Below, piece by piece: positions 8,000 to 16,280 of a stretch of 64,000 nucleotides of DNA (positions are counted from its first letter, which is position 1; every line of letters begins with the position of its first letter). The stretch is from an uncultured Eubacterium sp. GTDB taxonomy: Bacteria > Bacillota > Clostridia > Lachnospirales > Lachnospiraceae. A model generated the notes under the pieces. That model saw nothing but the letters and a program-made list of their open reading frames with translations, ran no database searches and had not been told where the DNA came from. Location of the stretch: the NCBI GenBank assembly GCA_910586225.1, contig CAJUIL010000013.1:1-64000 (forward strand), written 5' to 3'. Position numbers and translations under genes: made by a program.

Positions 8000-9286
8000 T
8001 TACCCCTCCATTCTGTTGAATACCTCGCGGTCCAGATCTCCGTTCTGATGTGCCACGATCGTCGTACACACCGCGTCCCCGGTAATATTTACCGCTGTAC
8101 GTACCATATCCAAAATACGGTCAACGCCCATGATCAGCATGATCGCTTCTACTGGAAGCCCTACGGCAGTAAATACCATAGAAAGTGTAACCAAACCGAC
8201 GGACGGGATACCTGCCGTCCCGATCGAAGCTAACGTCGCAGTCGCAATAACGGTCAGATACCCCTGTGCGCCAAGCTGCATCCCGTACGCCTGCGCTGCA
8301 AACACAACCGCCACGCCCTGCATGATCGAGGTTCCATCCATATTAATCGTAGCGCCAAGCGGTATCGTAAACGAAGAAATTTTTCTGGATACTCCAATGC
8401 GTTCCTCCAGCGTATCAATATTCATCGGAATGGTCGCGTTGGATGTAGAAGTGGAAAACGCAAACGCCATAACCGGGAAAAACTTTTTCAGAAAACGCAT
8501 CGGATTGAGCCTTGTAAAAACTACAAGCAGGATCATATATACAACAAGGCACTGAATCAGCAGTCCAAGCAAAACGCTTCCCATATATTTTAAGAGCGGT
8601 AAAAACGCATCAAAGCCAAGATTGGCAAACGTTTTTGCGATCATACAAAACACACCGATCGGGGCCAGCGCCATAACCATGTTCGTCATCTCCATCATCA
8701 GTTCGTTGCACTGGTTAAACAAGTTGGCGATCAGCTCTGTACGTTCTCCCATTTTAGCCAGCAGCACGCCGATCAACAGCGCAAACAGAATGATCTGCAG
8801 CATCGTTCCGTCGGCGAGCGCGCCAATCGGATTTTCCGGTATGATATTTAAGATCGTATCCGCAACGGAGACATTTTCCGCAACCGTCGCTTCTCCTGTT
8901 TCAATCGAGGACATATCCAATCCCACGCCCGGACGAACGATCGTAGCGACTGTAATCGCTACCGTCACCGCAAGCGCCGTCGTCAGCAAGTAGAACACGA
9001 TCGTCTTTCCGCCGACCTTTCCCAGCGATTTCGTATCGCCGATCGCCGAACTGCCGCAGACAAGCGAACAAAATACAAGCGGCACGACAAGCATTTTCAT
9101 CAGACGGATAAAACCGTTGCCTATCACATAAAAAATACCGTCTACCAGCACATCGTCTCTAAAAGAAGAATGCGGCACCCATAAATTTAAAATAACGCCA
9201 AGAAGCAGGCCGCCGAGCAAGCCGATAAAGATCTTTGTCGTCAGCCCTAGCTTCTTTCTTTCCGTTCTCTTTCCTTCCTCCTGCAT
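8000..9286 (-). CDS. Dicarboxylate/amino acid:cation symporter (SDF/DAACS family)
   Basis: Secondary transporter of the GltP/DctA family that takes up glutamate, aspartate or C4-dicarboxylates with Na+ or H+. Multiple hydrophobic helices are present. The signature regions are the Ser-rich hairpin (STSTSNATIP) and NMDGTS in TM7, followed by a second hairpin (GTAGIPSVG). 428 residues is the normal length. It starts 3 nt after the epimerase stop and ends 1 nt before the binding-protein gene, so the three are surely co-transcribed. The exact substrate cannot be read from sequence. Confidence 0.93.
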   Translation of the reverse strand: MQEEGKRTERKKLGLTTKIFIGLLGGLLLGVILNLWVPHSSFRDDVLVDGIFYVIGNGFIRLMKMLVVPLVFCSLVCGSSAIGDTKSLGKVGGKTIVFYLLTTALAVTVAITVATIVRPGVGLDMSSIETGEATVAENVSVADTILNIIPENPIGALADGTMLQIILFALLIGVLLAKMGERTELIANLFNQCNELMMEMTNMVMALAPIGVFCMIAKTFANLGFDAFLPLLKYMGSVLLGLLIQCLVVYMILLVVFTRLNPMRFLKKFFPVMAFAFSTSTSNATIPMNIDTLEERIGVSRKISSFTIPLGATINMDGTSIMQGVAVVFAAQAYGMQLGAQGYLTVIATATLASIGTAGIPSVGLVTLSMVFTAVGLPVEAIMLIMGVDRILDMVRTAVNITGDAVCTTIVAHQNGDLDREVFNRMEG

Positions 9287-9289
9287 ACC

Positions 9290-10198
9290 TCATCCTCCCA
9301 TTTTTCTATTTACAGCCGCCTGCTCGCTTTTATCGGTTTCTGACAGCCTGTTTTTTTCGATATAAGACTTAAGCTCGTCAAACCACTGCGGCATCGTATA
9401 GATTTCCGTCATCTTCATCATCAGGTTTTCCAGCAGTATCGAGATCCGCCCTCTGTTTTCCACCGAAAAATAACCCTTCGCCAGTTCCGTATCATATCCC
9501 ATCAGCGCCAGAATCGCTGTAGCAAATTCATGTCTGGAGCACATCCCCTCACAAGACGCGTGGTAAACGCCGTACTCCGTCTTATCCAGCAGGCACCGGA
9601 TAAATCCTGCAAGCACATCCGCGCTGGTCGGGCTTCCGATCCGGTCTAACGGCACTTCAAACGGTGTATTCGTTTTCCCGTGATTGATCACATAAGAAAA
9701 ATAATCCTCCTTGGCGCTTTCATTGGCTGCTCCGTATACCCACGAGCTGCGCAGGATCAAATGCTTCGGATTCAGCTCCTTCACATAATTTTCTCCTGCA
9801 AGCTTAGACTTTCCATATACGGTCTGCGGATCCGGAATATCAAATTCCGTTAGATGTCCGGTGGAACGTCCGCTGAACACATCATCTGTTGAAAGATGGA
9901 TGATCTTCGCATTCGCGCTTCTTGACGCTGCCGCCAGATTCCTTGCGCCAAGCGCGTTTACCTTGTAAGCCGCTACCATATTTTCCTCACAGTAATCCGC
10001 ATCCGAAATACTGGCACAGTTGATCACGATATTCGGACGATATACCTTGATCGACTGTTCCACAGCTTCCATATCGGTAATGTCCACGTCCATATCCGTA
10101 CCGACTACCTTATTGTCCATGTCCTTCTTCAAAAGCTCCACCAGCGCTGAGCCAAGCCGTCCTTCCGCACCAGTGATCCATATTGCGTTTTTTAACAT
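9290..10198 (-). CDS. NAD(P)-dependent sugar reductase, RmlD-like extended SDR
   Basis: Rossmann-fold protein with GAEGRLGSAL at the N-terminus, INCASISDADYCE, the Ser/Tyr-x3-Lys active site (LSTDDVF, YGKSK) and LRSSWVYG, all typical of dTDP-4-dehydrorhamnose reductase. 302 residues is the usual size. No other rhamnose genes (rmlA, B, C) are nearby, and it leads an operon with an amino-acid/dicarboxylate symporter, so its substrate may not be dTDP-4-keto-rhamnose. Family call is firm; substrate is open. Confidence 0.85.
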   Translation of the reverse strand: MLKNAIWITGAEGRLGSALVELLKKDMDNKVVGTDMDVDITDMEAVEQSIKVYRPNIVINCASISDADYCEENMVAAYKVNALGARNLAAASRSANAKIIHLSTDDVFSGRSTGHLTEFDIPDPQTVYGKSKLAGENYVKELNPKHLILRSSWVYGAANESAKEDYFSYVINHGKTNTPFEVPLDRIGSPTSADVLAGFIRCLLDKTEYGVYHASCEGMCSRHEFATAILALMGYDTELAKGYFSVENRGRISILLENLMMKMTEIYTMPQWFDELKSYIEKNRLSETDKSEQAAVNRKMGG

Positions 10199-10308
10199 AT
10201 ACTGCCTCCTCTGCTTCTATTTTATACACCCTGCTGCCATTTTACGGTCCACCGGACTCGTTGATCCGTATGTATGATCTTATCCGGCATTTTCCACAGG
10301 CTTATCGC

Positions 10309-10341
10309 AAAAAAGTGCATCTCTTTTATCAGAAATGCACT
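10309..10341 (-). terminator. Intrinsic terminator in the leader of the epimerase operon
   Basis: On the minus strand an 11-bp stem (AGTGCATTTCT with AGAGATGCACT, one U-G pair), loop GATAAA, then six T. It lies downstream of the sulfatase gene and of the promoter at 10355-10383. It either ends the sulfatase transcript or attenuates RNA from that promoter. Confidence 0.75.
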
Positions 10342-10354
10342 GTAACATAAGCAT

Positions 10355-10383
10355 ATTATAGCACGACCTTCAGCAGATTGCAA
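10355..10383 (-). promoter_or_regulatory. Consensus promoter just upstream of a terminator
   Basis: On the minus strand TTGCAA, a 17-nt spacer and a perfect TATAAT (plus coordinates 10378-10383 and 10355-10360). The predicted start is near 10348, so RNA would run straight into the hairpin at 10309-10341. It may drive a very short RNA or an attenuated leader. Confidence 0.6.
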
Positions 10384-10415
10384 GGATTTCATTATACAAA
10401 CTGCTAAGAAAGGTG

Positions 10416-10480
10416 TTATTGAAAGTCGATTCGCGATGGGATTTTTGTACTCCTGAATCATGTGTTTATCTGGACTGTTA
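10416..10480 (+). repeat. Damaged copy D of the dispersed ~134-bp repeat
   Basis: Shares TTCGCGATGGGATTTTTG, the following ACTCCTGAATCATG and a degenerate CTGGACTGTTA end with the full copies at 11458 and 35296. The left third and the GGTCTTTGCA hairpin are missing. It begins 3 nt beyond the stop codon of the sulfatase-fold gene. Confidence 0.75.
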
Positions 10481-10482
10481 TG

Positions 10483-11298
10483 TTAAATAAAAAAGTGCTT
10501 ATACGGAACGGTATCCACCATCGGATGGCTGATGCCATGACGCCAGCAGCCATCTTCCCCATAGCACGTCCCATGGTCTGAGCAGCAAATGACAAAAGCG
10601 CTTCCCCGATCTTCCTTCCATCCATCCAGCAGCCGTCCCAGCTGCCCGTCCACATACCGCAGAGCCGCTGCATGGCTTTCCATGCTGTCATGCAACGCCC
10701 CGTCCAGATAAAAGTAATTCGGATAATGGATCGCGTCGACATTGACATATAGAAAAATTTTCTGCTTCTTCGGCGCGGTTTCCAGCTTTTGCAAAATAAA
10801 ATCCACTTGGTTTTTTGTGCTTTCCCTGACCGGACACCCAAACGAGGGCCGCCAATAGCTTTTGAGAAAATAGCTCGGAAAGACTTTTCCAATATCGGAG
10901 CGCTTATCAAAAAAAGACACACCCCCGACGCACCACGTATCATAGCCGTCTTTGGCAAGTCCCTCCATGATCGTACTGCCTGCAAACGCGTAAGCGCCAT
11001 CCGGCACCTTGCGCCGCAGCCCGATCGCCGTTGGGTAAAACAACATCTCACGCTGCGCTTGGTTTTTCGTATCATAGCTGCACGGCAGAAATCCCGCAAA
11101 CATCGCATGGTGCGAAGGATATGTAAAATTCCCAGGAGCCTGGCATTTTTTCCATTTTCCATATCGGTTCAGCGCCGGTGTCGCGCCCGCAGCCTCCTCC
11201 CGCACCGCCACATCATAGCGCAGCGTATCCAGACAGAGCCATACGATATCCAGTTTCCCGACTACTTCATTCATATTTACAAATGCTTTTTCCTGCAT
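10483..11298 (-). CDS. Sulfatase/alkaline-phosphatase superfamily hydrolase (STM4013-like)
   Basis: Short hydrolase of the alkaline phosphatase superfamily. LDIVWLCLDTLRYD gives the first metal aspartates, YPSHHAMFAG the nucleophile region, and CCSDHGTCYGEDG and RHGISHP the C-terminal metal ligands. It resembles the STM4013/SEN3800 family (recalled, not searched), whose members normally lie beside radical-SAM partners; none are here. ATG 11298 is preferred because GGAG lies 9 nt upstream. At about 271 residues it is compact compared with true sulfatases. Substrate unknown. Confidence 0.75.
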   Translation of the reverse strand: MQEKAFVNMNEVVGKLDIVWLCLDTLRYDVAVREEAAGATPALNRYGKWKKCQAPGNFTYPSHHAMFAGFLPCSYDTKNQAQREMLFYPTAIGLRRKVPDGAYAFAGSTIMEGLAKDGYDTWCVGGVSFFDKRSDIGKVFPSYFLKSYWRPSFGCPVRESTKNQVDFILQKLETAPKKQKIFLYVNVDAIHYPNYFYLDGALHDSMESHAAALRYVDGQLGRLLDGWKEDRGSAFVICCSDHGTCYGEDGCWRHGISHPMVDTVPYKHFFI

Positions 11299-11385
11299 CG
11301 TCTCACTCTCCAAGCTGTTTTACATTTGCCTTACAGTATAATGCAGCACAGCGAAAAAATCAACCGCTCTGGCTTAAAGCGCGGC

Positions 11386-11429
11386 AAAAGCTCCGCAGAC
11401 ATCCATAACAAAATGTCTGCGGAGCTTTT
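11386..11429. terminator. Long perfect stem-loop between hsp20 and the hydrolase gene
   Basis: A perfect 17-bp stem (AAAAGCTCCGCAGACAT, 11386-11402, with 11413-11429) and a 10-nt loop. The arm ends form A4/T4 tracts, so it can act on either strand; on the minus strand it would end the hsp20 transcript after the repeat. Confidence 0.7.
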
Positions 11430-11457
11430 CTTCCAAACGCCAAATTCTGCGTTATCC

Positions 11458-11591
11458 GTAACAGTTCAGGCAAGCTGACCTGTTATCTGCAAAAATCCAT
11501 TGAAAATCGCTTCGCGATGGGATTTTTGCACTCCTGAATCATGTTCTTACGGTCTTTGCAACAAGGTGCAAAGACCTGACTGAACTGTTAC
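11458..11591 (+). repeat. Complete copy A of the dispersed ~134-bp repeat
   Basis: Ends are a perfect 12-bp inverted repeat (GTAACAGTTCAG and CTGAACTGTTAC). Inside are an ATCGC-TTC-GCGAT hairpin and a perfect 10-bp hairpin GGTCTTTGCA with TGCAAAGACC (11551-11576). It is nearly identical to 35296-35428. It abuts the hsp20 stop codon with a 2-nt gap and carries no open reading frame. Confidence 0.85.
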
Positions 11592-11593
11592 CA

Positions 11594-12037
11594 TTATCCC
11601 TCGATGGCAATAAATTTGCTTTCTTCCACTTCTGGCTTCATCTCCTTTTTCGGAACGGTTACTTTGAGGATGCCGTCCTCAAATCTAGCTTTAATATCCT
11701 CCTGCGTAACTGCATCTCCTACATAAAAGCTTCTGCTGCAGGAACCATAGTAACGCTCACGGCGAATATATTTTCCGTCCTTATCCTTTTCTGCGTCATC
11801 CTTGCTTGTCGAAGCGCTGATGGTCAGATAGCCTTCTTTTAATTCCGCCTGCACATCCGACTTCTTAAATCCCGGAAGGTCGATGTCCAGTTCAAAGCCA
11901 TTTGCCGTTTCCTTAATATCCGTGCGCATCACACTTGTTGTCGGTGTGTTGTACCGCATCAGAGATTTGGATGGGCGGGTAAAATCGTTAAAAAATTCAT
12001 CAAATAAATTTTCTCCAAAAATACTAGGCATTAACAT
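11594..12037 (-). CDS. Small heat-shock protein, Hsp20/alpha-crystallin family
   Basis: ATP-independent chaperone that holds unfolding proteins. The alpha-crystallin domain spans about residues 38-140 (DIKETANGFELDIDLPGFKKSDVQAE cut here to its core DLPGFKKSDV, then YYGSCSRSFYV and the FEDGILKVTVPK end motif). A short N-terminal arm (MLMPSIFGENLFDEFF) helps oligomerise. GGAGGAA lies 6 nt before ATG 12037. The promoter is overlapped by a perfect CIRCE, so the gene should be repressed by HrcA and induced by heat or unfolded protein load. Confidence 0.95.
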   Translation of the reverse strand: MLMPSIFGENLFDEFFNDFTRPSKSLMRYNTPTTSVMRTDIKETANGFELDIDLPGFKKSDVQAELKEGYLTISASTSKDDAEKDKDGKYIRRERYYGSCSRSFYVGDAVTQEDIKARFEDGILKVTVPKKEMKPEVEESKFIAIEG

Positions 12038-12107
12038 AGGTCATTCCTCCATTTCGTATTTTAGCCGGTGTCTGTACCGGTTGTTGCTTTGTTTTGTTTA
12101 CAATTAA

Positions 12108-12136
12108 GTTATAACACTTTTATTAGCACTCGTCAA
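12108..12136 (-). promoter_or_regulatory. hsp20 promoter
   Basis: Minus strand TTGACG (12131-12136), exact 17-nt spacer, TATAAC (12108-12113). The -35 box lies inside the CIRCE spacer and right arm, so bound HrcA would block RNA polymerase. Confidence 0.75.
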
Positions 12137-12149
12137 TAGTGAGTGCTAA
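12123..12149. promoter_or_regulatory. CIRCE operator (HrcA binding site)
   Basis: TTAGCACTC, 9-nt spacer, GAGTGCTAA: a perfect match to the CIRCE consensus. Located over the hsp20 promoter. Confidence 0.95.
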
Positions 12150-12281
12150 TAATTTCTGTGAATTTTTTGTGAAATCAGACAAATAATAGGATAACCATTT
12201 AGATCACCAATTATCCAATCTTTCCCCTATTCCATACTTTTCCATTCCAGCATAACTTCCAAATTGATCAAAATGACTACC

Positions 12282-12305
12282 AATATGACACCTAGCTGTC
12301 ATATT
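12282..12305. promoter_or_regulatory. Perfect 9-bp dyad upstream of the YCII gene
   Basis: AATATGACA, 6-nt spacer, TGTCATATT, about 50 nt before the YCII start. No T-tract follows, so an operator is more likely than a terminator. The rest of 12150-12356 is AT-rich with no gene; a possible -10 (TATTAT, 12314-12319) lies just downstream. Confidence 0.5.
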
Positions 12306-12356
12306 CCATGTGCTATTATTTCTTACAAATAACTCAAAAAATACAGGAGGCATATT

Positions 12357-12656
12357 ATGGAAAAATGGTATTATGTAATGACAATCAAAAAAGGAAAAAC
12401 CTATAACAAGGTAACAAAAGCCGTGATCACAAGGCACGTAGAAAATTTAAAAAAGCTAGACGACGACGGCAAGCTAGTGCTCTGCGGGCCGCTCAAAGGC
12501 TGTCCCGGCGTTGCGGGCATGGTTATTTTTAAAACACCAAGCCAAGAAGAAGCAGAAGAGTTGTGTAAACAAGAGCCGCTTGTCACAGAAGGCTATGCCA
12601 CCTACACGCTTGCCGCCCTGCAAGTCGCTGACAAAGAAAACAACTACCTGCTTTAA
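12357..12656 (+). CDS. YCII-domain protein (YciI-like)
   Basis: 99-residue dimeric ferredoxin-like protein of the YCII family, small proteins of poorly known enzymatic role. Seen: HVENLKKLDDDGKLVLCGPLK with the conserved His and the glycine turn, and GMVIFKTPSQEEAEEL followed by TEGYATYT. AGGAGG lies before ATG. It stands alone between divergent hsp20 and the convergent bgl operon, with its own AT-rich upstream region and a 9-bp dyad. Function not assigned. Confidence 0.85.
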   Translation: MEKWYYVMTIKKGKTYNKVTKAVITRHVENLKKLDDDGKLVLCGPLKGCPGVAGMVIFKTPSQEEAEELCKQEPLVTEGYATYTLAALQVADKENNYLL

Positions 12657-12810
12657 GCATTCAAAATCTCTCAGCAGAGATCGATACAACATAAGCCCAA
12701 CAGGATAACGACCACAAAAAATCGCCGCGTTAGCAATATATCGTAACATTTCTACTTCTCTCACTGTTATGATACATTGCCTGCGCGGCAGTTTCTTCAT
12801 ATAAACGCTC

Positions 12811-14241
12811 TTATTCCAAATCCTCTCCGTTGCTCTTTATCACTTTCTGATACCAGAAAAACGAATCCTTTGGCTTTCTGGACAGATCCCCTGTCCCATC
12901 ATCATGCTTATCGACGTAGATCAGCCCATACCTTTTTTTCATCTCGCCCGTTGAAGCGCTTACGAGATCCGTACAGCCCCAGCAAGTATAGCCAAGCAGC
13001 TCAACGCCGTCTAATATAGCTTCCTTCATCTGCACAATATGCTGACGCATATAATCAATCCGGTACGTATCATGGATCCTTCCGTCCGCATCCACCTCGT
13101 CGGCAGCACCTAGGCCATTTTCTACAATGATGATCGGAATCTGATACCTGTCATAGATCTGGTTGAGCACATAGCGCAGTCCCAGCGCGTCAATCTGCCA
13201 GCCCCAGGCCGAAGCCTCTAAGTGCGGATTTTTTATATTTGCTGTTCCGTTTCCGGCTGTCAGCTCTCCTTCCTGCGTCATGCTGACACAGGTGCTCGAA
13301 TAATAGCTGATGCTTACATAGTCAACCGTTCCTGCTTTTAAAATATCCGCATCCTCTGGCCGGATATCCAGACTGATCCTATGCTCCCTGAAATACCTTT
13401 TTGCAAATCCCGGATACGCGCCCCTTACATGGACATCTCCGGCAATCGAATTGTGGATCTGTCCATACTGCTGCGCATAAAATACATCCTTCGGGTGGCA
13501 CGTATAAGGATAGCCATTGTGGTACGCCAGCATACACCCGACCTGGTTGTCCGGATCTGTCTCATGCGCCATACGTACCGCAAGCGCGCTGGCCAGCAGC
13601 TGGTGATGCATTGCCTGAAATCGGCAAAGCTCGTTGTTGTCTGCCGGGTCTGCCATTCCCGCGCAAAAATAAGCTCCGAACGGCTCCGTCAGCATATTGA
13701 TCTCATTGAACGTCAGCCAGTACCGCACCTTACCTCGATACCGTTCGAACAATACCTTGGCATATCTTAAATAAAAATCCACCAGCCGGCGGTTTTTCCA
13801 CCCACCGTACTCCAAGGACAAATGTAGCGGATTTTCATAATGGGAAATCGTCACCATCGGTTCTATTCCATGCGAGCGCAGCTCGTCGATCACCTGGTCG
13901 TAAAACTGCAGCCCAGCCTCGTTCGGCTCTTCCTCATCACCCTTTGGAAAAATCCTGGACCAGGAAATCGACATCCGGTACATTTTAAATCCCATCTGCG
14001 CAAACAAGCCGATATCCTCTTTCCAATGATGGTAAAAATCAGACGCCTCATGATTTGGATAAAACTCCCCGTCCAACGGAGCCGGCGGTGTGATCCGCCG
14101 CTCCTTATCCACACTTCCTCCGGTCAGGATGTCCGCGATCGACGGCCCTCTGCCGTCCTCCTGCCATCCTCCCTCGTACTGGTTCGCAGCCGTCGCGCCG
14201 CCCCAGAAAAATCCGTCCGGAAATCCTAAGATCTCATTCAT
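12811..14241 (-). CDS. bglA: 6-phospho-beta-glucosidase, GH1
   Basis: Cytoplasmic glycosidase that splits phosphorylated beta-glucosides (cellobiose-6-P, salicin-6-P) made by the PTS gene upstream. GH1 signatures: FFWGGATAANQYEG at the N-terminus, TFNEIN with the acid/base Glu180 and IIVENGLG with nucleophile Glu374. 476 residues is the normal length. It is the distal gene of licT-bglP-bglA, 30 nt after bglP. The phospho-sugar preference is inferred from the PTS context. Confidence 0.93.
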   Translation of the reverse strand: MNEILGFPDGFFWGGATAANQYEGGWQEDGRGPSIADILTGGSVDKERRITPPAPLDGEFYPNHEASDFYHHWKEDIGLFAQMGFKMYRMSISWSRIFPKGDEEEPNEAGLQFYDQVIDELRSHGIEPMVTISHYENPLHLSLEYGGWKNRRLVDFYLRYAKVLFERYRGKVRYWLTFNEINMLTEPFGAYFCAGMADPADNNELCRFQAMHHQLLASALAVRMAHETDPDNQVGCMLAYHNGYPYTCHPKDVFYAQQYGQIHNSIAGDVHVRGAYPGFAKRYFREHRISLDIRPEDADILKAGTVDYVSISYYSSTCVSMTQEGELTAGNGTANIKNPHLEASAWGWQIDALGLRYVLNQIYDRYQIPIIIVENGLGAADEVDADGRIHDTYRIDYMRQHIVQMKEAILDGVELLGYTCWGCTDLVSASTGEMKKRYGLIYVDKHDDGTGDLSRKPKDSFFWYQKVIKSNGEDLE

Positions 14242-14271
14242 ATATCTTCCCTTCTTTCTATACAGATACTT

Positions 14272-16176
14272 TTACAATACCTTCAACAGCTGGTCGCCGT
14301 TCACTACGCGCTCATGCTCCTTCAACATCGGCAAAACGCTGATAAAATCGCCCGCATTCGTAACGATTACCGGAGTTACCGTCTGATAGCCCGCTTTCTT
14401 CACCGCCTCCAGGTCAAACTCCAAAAGCAGATCGCCCTCTTTCACCTTTGCGCCGTTTTCCACATGGGAAGTAAAATATTTTCCCTGCAGCTCCACCGTT
14501 TCCAGTCCAACATGGATCAAAATTTCCAACCCCTGCACTGTCGTCATTGCTACCGCGTGCTTTGTATCCATCACACAGGATATTTCACCGTCCGCCGGGG
14601 CAAACACCTTCCCCTCTTCCGGCAGGATCGCAATACCGTCGCCCAGGATCTTATCCGAAAAAGTCTTATCCGGCACCTGCGCCAGCTCCACAACCGTACC
14701 TTTCACCGGAGCTGCTACATTTTTACGCGTCATACCTGCAGAACCAGTCTGTCCGTCCTGTCTAATCTGATCTGCTGTCTGCGGATCTGCCGCATCAGAA
14801 ACGTCCTGCTGCGCCTGTCCTCCTTCATCCTGGAAACCGATCACAACCGTTAATACAAACGCGCCGATAAATGAAACCGCAATCATAATAATACCATATA
14901 CTAAATTGCTCATTCCCTTTTCACCGATAAAGGCAGGGACAGCCATAATACTATTTTGCGCAATATACAGCGAAACCTGTAAAATACCACCGACAATACC
15001 GCCGATTCCAGCTGCCAGAGCCGCGGCAACGACCGGACGCTTCAGCTTTAATGTAACACCGTAAAGAGCAGGCTCCGTAATACCCATAACTGCGGAAATA
15101 CCTGCTGCGGAAGCAAGCTGCTTCATCGCCTTATCCTTACTTTTAACCGCTACTGCAAGCGAAGCACCGCTCTGCGCCACGTTTGAGCAGACCTGTGAAA
15201 CGAAGATCAAAGCATCGGAACCGCCTGTCGCGATCGCGGAAAGGCCGATTGGCGTCAGCGCATGGTGCATACCTGTCATTACGATAAATGGGAAGAACGC
15301 CGCCAGAATGCCAACGATCACAAATCCAAGCTTTGCAGACAGGAAATTGATCACCTCTGCCAGTCCGTCACCTGCGATATTCCCAAGCGGCCCGATCACG
15401 ATCAGCGCGATCGGTGCGGAAATAAGGATCACCAATGTCGGATGCATAATGATCTTAAGCATTTTCGGTGTGATCGCATCCACCATCTTTTCAATATAAG
15501 ACATGATCCATACCATTAAAATAATCGGAATAACGGAATACGAATAGCTGGCCTTCGTCACCGGCAGACCGATAAAGGTGATCGCTGCTTCTCCGGCAAC
15601 AAGGTTTACAAATGTCGGATGCAAAAATACGCCGGCAATGATCAGCGCCAAGGACTGGTTCACCCGGAATACCTTGGCCGCATTCGCAGCAATCAAAAAC
15701 GGCATAAAGTAAAACGCCGAATCCCCGATCAGGCTAAGCACCTGGTAAGTCATGCTCTCCTCTGTCAAAATCCCCGAAGCATTTAGGATCGTTAGGATAA
15801 CCTTCATCATACCGGCTGCAGTAAGCGCCGGGATCATCGGCGTCATACATCCGGTGATCGAATCCACAATAACCGAAAATACCCCTTTTTTCTCTGTTGG
15901 GCCTTGTGCAGCATCTTCATCCGTTGCGACACCCAGTCTTTCTACTGCTTTATATACGGCGCTAACCTCATTACCAATAATGATCTGACACTGGTCGTTG
16001 TGCCAGTTTACCCCTACTACCTCCGGCAGCTGTGTCATTTTCTTATCGTCCACCAGCGATTTGTCCTTCACATTAAATCGCAGCCTTGTCATACAATGGA
16101 ACGCTTTTTTAATATTTTCCTTTCCTCCGGCGAGCTCCACAAGCCGCCTTGCTGTTTCTCCATAATCCTTAGCCAT
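14272..16176 (-). CDS. bglP: Beta-glucoside PTS enzyme IIBCA
   Basis: Membrane permease that imports and phosphorylates beta-glucosides. Domain order is B-C-A: EIIB with phospho-Cys28 (FHCMTRLRF), EIIC with about ten membrane helices (residues about 105-450, including MTGMHHALTPIG), a Gln/Asp-rich linker, and EIIA with phospho-His near 555 (IHVGLETVELQG). 634 residues is typical. GGAGT precedes ATG. It lies between licT and bglA. No second RAT was found in the 104 nt before it, unlike the E. coli bgl operon. Confidence 0.95.
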   Translation of the reverse strand: MAKDYGETARRLVELAGGKENIKKAFHCMTRLRFNVKDKSLVDDKKMTQLPEVVGVNWHNDQCQIIIGNEVSAVYKAVERLGVATDEDAAQGPTEKKGVFSVIVDSITGCMTPMIPALTAAGMMKVILTILNASGILTEESMTYQVLSLIGDSAFYFMPFLIAANAAKVFRVNQSLALIIAGVFLHPTFVNLVAGEAAITFIGLPVTKASYSYSVIPIILMVWIMSYIEKMVDAITPKMLKIIMHPTLVILISAPIALIVIGPLGNIAGDGLAEVINFLSAKLGFVIVGILAAFFPFIVMTGMHHALTPIGLSAIATGGSDALIFVSQVCSNVAQSGASLAVAVKSKDKAMKQLASAAGISAVMGITEPALYGVTLKLKRPVVAAALAAGIGGIVGGILQVSLYIAQNSIMAVPAFIGEKGMSNLVYGIIMIAVSFIGAFVLTVVIGFQDEGGQAQQDVSDAADPQTADQIRQDGQTGSAGMTRKNVAAPVKGTVVELAQVPDKTFSDKILGDGIAILPEEGKVFAPADGEISCVMDTKHAVAMTTVQGLEILIHVGLETVELQGKYFTSHVENGAKVKEGDLLLEFDLEAVKKAGYQTVTPVIVTNAGDFISVLPMLKEHERVVNGDQLLKVL

Positions 16177-16280
16177 TACTTTTACTCCTTTACACTAAAA
16201 AATCATCTATCTACTGAAAGGGCACAGCCTCCGCGGCTGGCCATGCACCTGACCGTACGCTTTTATTTTCTTTTTCTTTT

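Noticed and set aside
16177..16280. Second RAT between licT and bglP
   Set aside because: Only a short CAGCC/GGCTG hairpin is present, with no RAT consensus and no T-tract.
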